Assembly: GCA_016928495.1 (NCBI GenBank)
Contig: JAFGKQ010000085.1
Location: 1 to 16,460, forward strand
Source: Candidatus Fermentibacterales bacterium
GTDB lineage: Bacteria > Fermentibacterota > Fermentibacteria > Fermentibacterales > JAFGKQ01
DNA: 16,460 nucleotides
Reading direction: 5' to 3'
Below the pieces are notes generated by a model. The model ran no database searches. It was not told the origin of the DNA and saw only the letters and a program-made list of their open reading frames with translations. Positions 8,674-15,331 of the stretch are shown piece after piece. The first letter of the stretch is position 1, and each line of letters begins with the position of its first letter. The position numbers and the translations under genes were made by a program.

Positions 8674-9614
8674 GCAGAGCGCTGGTCAGGGTGCCGAACT
8701 GGCTGGGGGATCTGGTCATGAGCCTGCCCGCTCTGAGAGCCGCCGAAGGGCATCCCGGATCGAAGACCCGATTCTGGGGCACAGGGGTGGCCGGGGAGCT
8801 GCTCCCCCTTTTCTTCCCACAGACGCCCGTTGTGGATGCCAGGGAGCGCCCCGGCAGCGCGGAGCACGATCTCGTCGTTCTGCTGACCGGTTCGTTCCGC
8901 AGCGCTCTCGAGGCCTTCCGGACTCGGATACCCCGCAGGATCGGCTACCGTGGAGAGCTGCGCAGCCCTCTTCTCACGGAGGCCCTGCCCGTCCGCAAGC
9001 GCGGCTCCGTCCATCACTGGCAGGAGTACCGGGAGTTGATCAGCCATGCCGGGCTGATCGATGCCGGGGCCAACCCGGATCATGCGACCTTTCCCTCCTG
9101 CATCGTCGAGCCTTCCGGTAGTGAGCACATAGCCGTCTTCCCGGGCGCCACCTACGGACGAGCCAAGCTCTGGCCCGCGGAGCGCTTCGCCGAAGCTGCC
9201 GCAAAGCTCTCGGCAAGAACCGGGCTCGAGCCCGTCTTCTATGGCTCCCGATCGGAGCGGGAGCTGCTGGAGAGAGCCGCGGCCGGATGTCACGGCTCGA
9301 GGGTCGTTCACGGGGCCAGCCTGTCGGAAGTCTGCGGCAGACTGGCCAGGGCCAGGCTTGCCCTGGGCAACGATGCGGGCGGGATCCATCTCGCGTCTGC
9401 CCTGGGGGTTCCCTGCGTGGCGGTGTTCGGCTCCACGGATCCCCGCTGGACCGCTCCTCTCGGTGAGAAATCCGCGGTCGTCTCGAGCCCGGCACCGTGT
9501 TCGCCGTGCTTCGGGAGGAACTGCCGGATCGCGCCCCGAGAGCGCATCCCTCCCTGCCTCGATTCCGTGGGCGTCGGCAGTGTGCTCGAGGCGTTCACCG
9601 GGCTGGGCATCTGA
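8670..9614 (+). CDS. ADP-heptose:LPS heptosyltransferase II-like glycosyltransferase (GT9)
   Basis: GT9 enzymes of the WaaF type transfer heptose from an ADP-sugar to the inner core of lipopolysaccharide on the cytoplasmic side of the inner membrane. The 314-residue protein carries the usual blocks in order: RVPNWLGDLVMSLPALRAA near residues 7-25 (GD of the acceptor domain); FPGATYGRAKLWPAERF around 157-173 (the WaaF 'PGAefGpAKrWP' box); GNDAGGIHLASALGVPCVAVFGSTDP from about 233 (donor-binding NDxG..H); and a C-terminal Cys cluster C277, C280, C284 seen in many family members. The GTG at 8670 overlaps the stop of the preceding GT9-like gene, and conserved sequence begins at once. The reading frame extends upstream to 7947 only as a shadow of that gene. 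The exact sugar is inferred, not proven, so I leave the symbol blank; waaF/rfaF is the closest match. Confidence 0.88.
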   Translation: MSRALVRVPNWLGDLVMSLPALRAAEGHPGSKTRFWGTGVAGELLPLFFPQTPVVDARERPGSAEHDLVVLLTGSFRSALEAFRTRIPRRIGYRGELRSPLLTEALPVRKRGSVHHWQEYRELISHAGLIDAGANPDHATFPSCIVEPSGSEHIAVFPGATYGRAKLWPAERFAEAAAKLSARTGLEPVFYGSRSERELLERAAAGCHGSRVVHGASLSEVCGRLARARLALGNDAGGIHLASALGVPCVAVFGSTDPRWTAPLGEKSAVVSSPAPCSPCFGRNCRIAPRERIPPCLDSVGVGSVLEAFTGLGI

Positions 9615-9687
9615 GAGATCCGTAGCCTGTCCTGCTATTGCGATCAGGCAGAGGCCGCCACATACATCCCCGGTGGCAGGATTGATC

Positions 9688-9692
9688 GGAGG
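9688..9692 (+). promoter_or_regulatory. Shine-Dalgarno site supporting a CTG start for polA
   Basis: GGAGG, five bases before CTG 9698. An in-frame stop (TGA 9683-9685) lies just upstream, and no ATG, GTG or TTG occurs in frame until 9950. The site therefore decides the start of DNA polymerase I. Confidence 0.65.
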
Positions 9693-9697
9693 CTGTT

Positions 9698-12382
9698 CTG
9701 AAGCTGCTGCTGGTTGACGCGCCGGGCCTTCTCTACAGAGGCCACTTCGCTCTCGCCCGCGACCCCCTGACCGCTCCCGACGGCACCGTCACGAGCGGTG
9801 TCCATCACCTTTTCGACGAGACCTGCAGCCTGCTGGAACAGCACTCTCCCGACAGGTTCGCTCTGGTCTTCGACTATCCCGCGCCGAGCTTCAGGTCGAG
9901 GATCTACCCGGAGTACAAGGCCAACAGGCCACCGGCTCCGCCGGAGATAGTGAGCCAGGGGCAGATAGCCAGACGGCTCTGCAGGGCCCTCGGCTTTCCC
10001 TGCATAGAGAGGGAGGGGTTCGAGGCCGACGACCTGATCGCCTCGCTTGCCAGTCAGGCTCTCGGCCTGGGAGATGGCTCATCCGTCCTGATAGTCTCGT
10101 CCGACAAGGACCTGCTGCAGCTGCTGGACGAGCGCGGAAGCGTGGTGGTGCTCCAGCCGGGAAGGCCCGGGAGGCCCGTGAGAGAGGTCCGCTCCGTGGA
10201 TGTGCCCGATCTGATGGGGGTCAGGGCCGACCAGATCGTCGACTTCCTGTCCCTGACCGGGGACAGCTCCGACAACGTTCCGGGGGCAAGGGGCATAGGG
10301 CCCGGAACGGCTTCGGCCCTGCTTGCCGAGCATGACACGCTGGACAACTTGATGAGGAGCCTCGCATCGGTCTCGAAGAAGGGAACGAGAGAGAAGCTGG
10401 AGAGGTCCGCCGAGCAGGTGGAGATGAGCAGGAAGCTGATCCTGCTGCGTACCGAGGGCATTCCCGATCTCGATCTCGATTCCGCGTCTCCCTCGGATCC
10501 CGAGCTTCCCGAAGCCGTCGAGATGCTGCGCGAGCTGGGCTTCAGGAAGATAGCCGAGAGGCTGGGTCTGGACCTGAGCGAGGACCTCGACTCTCCGTCT
10601 CATGGGGACACGAGAGTGCTGCTCGAACCCGGAGACCTCGACCTGCTTCTGCGTGAGCTCCTGGCATCCGGTGCGGCGGCCATCGCCCTGGATACCGAGA
10701 CGGACAGCCAGGATCCGATCGAGGCCAACCCGATCGGGCTCTCGCTCACGCTCGATGGCGAGCGAGCCTGGTACCTTCCCCTGGCTCACAGCGAGGGCAG
10801 CCTGGATATCGCGAAGGCCGTGGAGTTCCTGTCCGCCCTGGAGGGCAGGTTCGGGCTGGTGGCTCAGAACGTCAAGTACGACCTGCACGTGCTGCGCCGC
10901 ATGGGGGTGGTGTGGCACAGGATTGCCGGAGATCCCTTCCTGGCGCACTACCTTCTCAACCCCGACTCCGGGGGGCACGGCCTCTCGGCGATGGCCGCGA
11001 GCATGATGGGGGTCTCCGTGATGTCCTTCGGTGACCTGGCTGGAGACTCGGGATCACTCGCCGATGTGCCGCTCCGGGACGTTGCCGAGTATTGCTGCAC
11101 CGACTCCATCACCGCGTGGAAGCTGGAGAGGATGCTCCGCCTCGAGCTATCGGAGGACGGGGACCTCCTTCGCATCTACGAGGAGGTGGAGCTCCCCGTG
11201 GCCGGCATACTCACCGGGATGGAGGCCAGGGGTGTGGGACTCGACAGAGAGGCCCTGTCGGACCTCGAGAAGGCCTTCTCTCACAGACTGGCGGATATCG
11301 AGCTGCGCGCCAGGAACATGGTAGGCTTCAGCATCAATCTCAACAGCCCCTCACAGGTATCCCACGTGCTCTTCGAGGTGCTGGATCTTCCGGTGATAAG
11401 GAAGACGGACAAGGGGGCGCGCTCTTCCAGCATGGAGGTGCTCGCGGCCCTCTCCGGCAGGGACCCGTTCGTTGATCTCGTGATCGAGTACAGGGAGCTC
11501 GCCAAGCTTCTCTCCACCTACGTGCAGAAGCTCCCGGGGTTCGTCTCGCCTACCACCGGCCTGATACACACCTCCTTCAACCAGGGGGTGGCGTCCACCG
11601 GCAGGCTCAGCTCCTCCAATCCCAACCTGCAGAACATACCCATACGCACCGAGCGCGGTCGGATGGTTCGCAGGTGCTTCCGGGCGGGAGGGGCGGACGA
11701 GGTCCTCATCTCCTGCGACTACTCCCAGATCGAGCTGAGGGTGCTGGCACACCTTTCAGGGGACGAGAACCTGATCCGGGCCTACGAGGAGGGAAGGGAC
11801 ATCCACAGCTCGACCGCCGTGGCGGTCTTCGGAAGCTCGGACCCGGACCACAGGAGGAAGGCCAAGGAGATCAACTTCTCGATCGTGTACGGCATCAGCC
11901 CCCACGGGCTCTCGCTGAGGCTCGGAACGACCCGGGAGGAGGCGGCCGGGATCATCGACAGGTACTTCGAGAGCTACCCGGGCGTCAGGAGCTTCTTCGA
12001 CGAGTGCGTGGAGAAGACTGCCGAGAAGGGGGAGACCAGGACCATCCTCGGCCGAAGGCGCTGCTTCCCCGAATTCGCCGGCTCGAGCGGCAACAGGAGG
12101 AAGTCCCTGGAGAGGGTAGCCGTGAACACCACTGTTCAGGGCTCGGCGGCCGACATCGTGAAGCTCGCGATGATCAGGGCCTCCGCAAGGCTCTCGCGCG
12201 AGATGCCCGAGTGTGGGCTGGTGCTCCAGGTTCATGACGAGCTGGTCACGGCGGCTCCGTCCGGAAGCGCGGAGAGCGCTGCCTCCATCCTAAGGGAGGA
12301 AATGGAGCATGCCTTCGAGCTGCGCGTCCCGCTCACCGTCGAGACGGGGATCGGTAGCAACTGGCTCGAGGCGGAGCACTGA
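9698..12382 (+). CDS. polA: DNA polymerase I with 5' nuclease and proofreading domains; probable CTG start
   Basis: Pol I removes RNA primers and fills gaps in replication and repair. Starting at CTG 9698 the product is 894 residues, near the normal 880-930. The 5'-nuclease domain (1 to ~290) has LLLVD7, VFD59, YPEYKANRP (70-78), FEADDLIAS, SSDKDLLQLL and SLTGDSSDNVPG. The 3'-5' exonuclease has an intact Exo I (LDTETD, D332 and E334), Exo II (NVKYDLHVL) and Exo III (YCCTD), so proofreading should work. The polymerase domain has motif A DYSQIELR with D674, motif B RRKAKEINFSIVYG and motif C QVHDELV with D847. Starting at the first standard codon (GTG 9950) would remove 84 conserved residues, including nuclease ligands. 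The CTG has a perfect GGAGG five bases upstream. A sequencing error or a GTT start are the other explanations. It follows the heptosyltransferase gene by 83 bases. Confidence 0.95.
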   Translation: MKLLLVDAPGLLYRGHFALARDPLTAPDGTVTSGVHHLFDETCSLLEQHSPDRFALVFDYPAPSFRSRIYPEYKANRPPAPPEIVSQGQIARRLCRALGFPCIEREGFEADDLIASLASQALGLGDGSSVLIVSSDKDLLQLLDERGSVVVLQPGRPGRPVREVRSVDVPDLMGVRADQIVDFLSLTGDSSDNVPGARGIGPGTASALLAEHDTLDNLMRSLASVSKKGTREKLERSAEQVEMSRKLILLRTEGIPDLDLDSASPSDPELPEAVEMLRELGFRKIAERLGLDLSEDLDSPSHGDTRVLLEPGDLDLLLRELLASGAAAIALDTETDSQDPIEANPIGLSLTLDGERAWYLPLAHSEGSLDIAKAVEFLSALEGRFGLVAQNVKYDLHVLRRMGVVWHRIAGDPFLAHYLLNPDSGGHGLSAMAASMMGVSVMSFGDLAGDSGSLADVPLRDVAEYCCTDSITAWKLERMLRLELSEDGDLLRIYEEVELPVAGILTGMEARGVGLDREALSDLEKAFSHRLADIELRARNMVGFSINLNSPSQVSHVLFEVLDLPVIRKTDKGARSSSMEVLAALSGRDPFVDLVIEYRELAKLLSTYVQKLPGFVSPTTGLIHTSFNQGVASTGRLSSSNPNLQNIPIRTERGRMVRRCFRAGGADEVLISCDYSQIELRVLAHLSGDENLIRAYEEGRDIHSSTAVAVFGSSDPDHRRKAKEINFSIVYGISPHGLSLRLGTTREEAAGIIDRYFESYPGVRSFFDECVEKTAEKGETRTILGRRRCFPEFAGSSGNRRKSLERVAVNTTVQGSAADIVKLAMIRASARLSREMPECGLVLQVHDELVTAAPSGSAESAASILREEMEHAFELRVPLTVETGIGSNWLEAEH

Positions 12383-12405
12383 CCGGAAGGATTGCGGAGG
12401 CGATC

Positions 12406-13761
12406 ATGCCTGCTACCGGAGCGGGATGGACCGGGCGGCCCTTGAGGGCCGCGCTGCTGGCCGCGCTGCTGCTCCTGGCCTCGTCCTGCGGAGTCGGGAC
12501 CGCACCCGGGAGCCCGAACCTGCTGCTCGTGCTCATCGATACTCTCAGAGCGGATCACCTCGGATGCTATGGCTACGAGAGAAACACTACCCCATGCCTG
12601 GACAGCCTGGCCGCTGCGGGGCTCCGCTTCGAGCGGGTCCACGGCTCCAGCTCCTGGACGCTCCCTGCCATGTCGACCATCCTGACAGGTCTTCCTCCGA
12701 GGGAGCACGGGGCCGGCCGGAGGGACGGAGCCTTCTACGGGTTGAGCTCCGGGATTCCGGGCATGGCGAGGATCCTGCACGCCAGCGGCTACTCCACTGC
12801 TGCCTTTTTCAACGTAGTCTTCATGAGCGAGGACTTCGGCTTCCACGTGGGCTTCGACCACTTCGACTGCAGGGGCTTCGCAGGCCCCGAGAGCTATCGT
12901 GACGCCCGGGGCACCGTCGACGACGCCATCGAGTGGCTGAGAGAGCAAGGGCCGTCGCCCTTCTTCCTGGCAGTGCACTTCTACGATCCTCACATCACCT
13001 ACGATCCTCCGGCGCCGTTCGACACCCTGTTCACCGATCCCGGCTACTCCGGCGAGTACGGGCCGCAATGGGGCGAGAGTGCGGAGATAGAGGCTGTGAA
13101 CGCGGGAGAGATTGCATTGCCGGATGATGGCCTGAGGAACCTGATCGACCTCTACGATGGAGAGATCGCCTTCACCGATCACGAGATCTCGAGGCTGCTG
13201 TCTTTCCTGCGTGGCAGCGGCCTATCCGGCAACACCGTCGTCATCGTAGCCGCCGATCATGGCGAGGAGTTCCTCGAGCACGGGATGCTCGAGCATGGCT
13301 CCAACCTCTACCAGACGAGCATTTCTGTTCCGCTCCTGATCAGCGGCCAGGGCATTCCCGTGGGTGAGGTCGAGCGGGCGGCGGTCTCCCACGTCGACAT
13401 CCTGCCTACGGTCATCGCTCTGACCGGGGGAGAGGCCCCGGAGGGCCTGGAGGGCTGCAACCTCCTGGGAGAGGTCCGGGCGGACCGGTTCCTGGTCTCC
13501 AGCGGCGTGCTCTGGGGAGAGAGCGATCTCGTCTCCGTCAGGCGGAACGACAGCAAGATCATCTGGCGGCCGGGCGAGGCCTCGGCGGAGGCATACGACC
13601 TTGCCGGCGATGCAGGCGAGTTTTCATCTCTAATGGCCGACAGCCTCCTTCTGGAGCACGCCATGAGCTACTGGGCCACTCCGTTCGCAGTGACACCTCC
13701 GCAGGTGTATTTCGGGGAGAGCGCGGCAAGGGCCCTCAGGGACCTCGGGTACATCCGGTGA
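12406..13761 (+). CDS. Sulfatase/alkaline phosphatase-superfamily lipoprotein with Thr at the nucleophile position
   Basis: The 451-residue protein has a lipoprotein signal peptide (LLLLASSC, C28), so it is probably membrane-anchored outside the cytoplasm. The body is a sulfatase-fold hydrolase or transferase: metal-site IDTLRADHLGCYGY (D45), SSSWTLPAMSTILTGLPPREHG around 82-103, HFYDPHITYDPP, and a second metal site ADHGEEFLEHG (D284, H285). In true sulfatases the nucleophile box is C/S-x-P-x-R. Here the aligned residues are T85-L-P-A-M, so there is no formylglycine cysteine and no Arg. A Thr nucleophile is known in phosphoethanolamine and phosphoglycerol transferases and LtaS, so a phospho-group transferase or phosphodiesterase is more likely than a sulfatase. 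GGAGG at 12396-12400 supports ATG 12406. It follows polA by 23 bases, but its role fits the envelope genes further upstream. Confidence 0.85.
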   Translation: MPATGAGWTGRPLRAALLAALLLLASSCGVGTAPGSPNLLLVLIDTLRADHLGCYGYERNTTPCLDSLAAAGLRFERVHGSSSWTLPAMSTILTGLPPREHGAGRRDGAFYGLSSGIPGMARILHASGYSTAAFFNVVFMSEDFGFHVGFDHFDCRGFAGPESYRDARGTVDDAIEWLREQGPSPFFLAVHFYDPHITYDPPAPFDTLFTDPGYSGEYGPQWGESAEIEAVNAGEIALPDDGLRNLIDLYDGEIAFTDHEISRLLSFLRGSGLSGNTVVIVAADHGEEFLEHGMLEHGSNLYQTSISVPLLISGQGIPVGEVERAAVSHVDILPTVIALTGGEAPEGLEGCNLLGEVRADRFLVSSGVLWGESDLVSVRRNDSKIIWRPGEASAEAYDLAGDAGEFSSLMADSLLLEHAMSYWATPFAVTPPQVYFGESAARALRDLGYIR

Positions 13762-13806
13762 CTTCGAGGGGGTGGGTGGTTCCCGTGGACGCCTTCCCTG
13801 CTTATC

Positions 13807-13818
13807 TTCCCCGGGGAA
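13807..13818. repeat. 12-base perfect palindrome upstream of the GNAT gene
   Basis: TTCCCCGGGGAA, followed by AC, lies in the 113-base gap between the lipoprotein gene and the GNAT gene. It has the same TTCC-NNNN-GGAA shape as the palindrome at 5489-5500. It could be an operator-like site. As a hairpin it would be too small for a terminator, and no U-run follows. I see no convincing promoter elsewhere in this gap. Confidence 0.25.
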
Positions 13819-13874
13819 ACGGAGCCTCCAGGTTCACCAGCTGACTCCTAGCATCGGGAGGAAGGTCTTCTGAC

Positions 13875-14792
13875 ATGATGGACGACATCACGGGCGCTGG
13901 CCTCACATCCAGGGTGCTGAGCAGGGAGGACCTGCCGCTGTTCCTGCGCGGGCAGCTGCTGGGCTTCGCACTGGACGACTACTTCGATGGTGCCTACATG
14001 GGTGCGTTCGGCCCGGATGGCAGACCTGCCGGCTTCATCTTCACCGGGCACGAGAGCGACGAGGACGAGGTCCTGATCGGCGTTCCCCATGTTTCCCCGG
14101 AGTGGAGCGGGCCGCCGGAGCTGGTGCAGAGCTTCCTCCTCGATACCGTCGTCCGCAAGCTGCTCGATCCCGAGGACAGGCGCTGCAGCAGGGCCGTTGC
14201 CGCGGTCTACTCCGACCAGGAGGAAGGCGAGCGCAGACGGCTCGAGGAAGCCTACGGCACTCTGGGCTTCGAGTTCTACCGCGATAGCCAGATCTACGCC
14301 CGAAGCCTGACCGATGACCTCCGGGAACCCGGCAGGAGCCTGACCTACAGGTCGGTGGACGATGTCGGTGATGCGGAGTTCGCCGCGCTCTGCAAGAGCA
14401 CCGCGACGGGCTCGGACTTCGAGGGGACTGACTTCGAAGCCCTGGTCGCACGCTACAGGAGAGGGGCCAGGTTCGATCCGGAGCTCTTCTCGGTTGCCTA
14501 CACCACCGATGGTGAGGAAGGCGGAGAGACCAGGCCGGTCGGCGTCTTCATGGCGAGACTCGACCTGCTCGTCCCGAGCGAGGCCGCCTTCTACTACATA
14601 GGCGTGATGCCGGGCCTCAGGAGCGGCGGATACGGTTCGGATCTTCTTCTGAAATGCCTGGGCCTGCTGCGGGAGAGGGGAGCGACCAAGACCAGGGAGA
14701 TAGTCCCTTCCACCTCCGGGGGAGCGATAGCTCTTCTCAGGAAGCACGGCTACGAGCTTCTGGAGTGGGCACGCTACTTCGTCCGCTACTGA
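13875..14792 (+). CDS. GNAT-family N-acetyltransferase, apparently two tandem GNAT domains
   Basis: GNAT enzymes move an acetyl (acyl) group from CoA to an amine. The 305-residue length suits a tandem-domain protein. The C-terminal half holds the acetyl-CoA site: YIGVMPGLRSGGYGSDLLLK, with the R-x-x-G-x-G pyrophosphate loop at R249-G254, then a helix and the STSGGAIALLRKHGYELLEW segment typical of motif B. The N-terminal half (about 10-155) has GNAT-like strands and ends in AYGTLGFEFYRDSQIYARSL, but lacks a clear R-x-x-G-x-G loop and is probably degenerate. The start at ATG 13875 (ATG 13878 also in frame) is preceded by GGGAGGAAGG at 13856-13865. The 3' end overlaps the convergent RNA methylase gene by seven bases. 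The substrate is not predictable; mycothiol synthase has a comparable two-domain layout, but I have no evidence for that activity here. Confidence 0.8.
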   Translation: MMDDITGAGLTSRVLSREDLPLFLRGQLLGFALDDYFDGAYMGAFGPDGRPAGFIFTGHESDEDEVLIGVPHVSPEWSGPPELVQSFLLDTVVRKLLDPEDRRCSRAVAAVYSDQEEGERRRLEEAYGTLGFEFYRDSQIYARSLTDDLREPGRSLTYRSVDDVGDAEFAALCKSTATGSDFEGTDFEALVARYRRGARFDPELFSVAYTTDGEEGGETRPVGVFMARLDLLVPSEAAFYYIGVMPGLRSGGYGSDLLLKCLGLLRERGATKTREIVPSTSGGAIALLRKHGYELLEWARYFVRY

Positions 14793-15331
14793 CGGAGACT
14801 GCCGACTAGTCTCCTCCTCCGGAGCTCTGCCGCGACCATCGCGATCATGCTCGCCACGTTTATGCAGCTTCTGACCCCGCTCTGAGGGAAGCGGAGCGAC
14901 AGGTCGGCAGCTTCGAAGACCTCGGGGGCAACTCCCTCCGCCTCGTTTCCGAAGACAAAGGCATCGCCGTTGGCGAAGCGCGCCTCCCAGATGGTCGCGC
15001 AATCCGGTCCTCCCGGGCTCTCCACTACTACGATCCGCCTGCCGGTAGCTCTAAGCCAGGAAACGGCGTCCAGCGCTCTGGGGAAGTAGCGCCACGGAAC
15101 GAGGTCCTGGGTTCCTCGCGCCGTATGCGCCAGGCGCCTGTGAAAGGGCCTCGCACTGACTCCGCAGGGGAAAACGGCGCAGGGGGCGATCGCCTCTGCC
15201 GTTCGGAAGGCGGAGCCGACGTTGAAGGCGCTCCGGAAGTCATCCAGCACGAAGACCGGCATGCAGGTTGAACAGTGCAGACCGAGCGTGTAGCATCCCT
15301 GCATGATGTCTCTCTCGATCCTGGCGTTCAT
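14786..15331 (-). CDS. SpoU/TrmH-family RNA 2'-O-methyltransferase
   Basis: These knotted (SPOUT) enzymes methylate ribose 2'-OH groups in tRNA or rRNA using S-adenosylmethionine. The 181-residue product has the three SpoU motifs: motif 1 VLDDFRSAFNVGSAFRTAEA with N37 and R43; motif 2 FVFGNEAEGV (125-134); and motif 3 LRFPQSGVRSCINVASMIAMV (146-166), which form the trefoil knot and SAM pocket. HTARGTQDLVPW also fits the TrmH group. The ATG at 15331 has a well-placed AGGAG six bases upstream on this strand; the open frame extends to 15502, but the added 57 residues look non-coding and cover comEC. It is the only leftward gene. Its 3' end overlaps the GNAT gene by 7 bases and its 5' end overlaps comEC. 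The precise target nucleotide is unknown. Confidence 0.88.
   Translation of the reverse strand: MNARIERDIMQGCYTLGLHCSTCMPVFVLDDFRSAFNVGSAFRTAEAIAPCAVFPCGVSARPFHRRLAHTARGTQDLVPWRYFPRALDAVSWLRATGRRIVVVESPGGPDCATIWEARFANGDAFVFGNEAEGVAPEVFEAADLSLRFPQSGVRSCINVASMIAMVAAELRRRRLVGSLRQ

Noticed and set aside
9615-9687. Possible promoter before polA (TTGCGA at 9638 with CATACA at 9661)
   Set aside because: The -35 matches four of six bases and the -10 only three; too weak to report as a site.
9950-12382. Shorter polA starting at GTG 9950
   Set aside because: It would discard 84 residues of conserved 5'-nuclease sequence and has no good ribosome-binding site.
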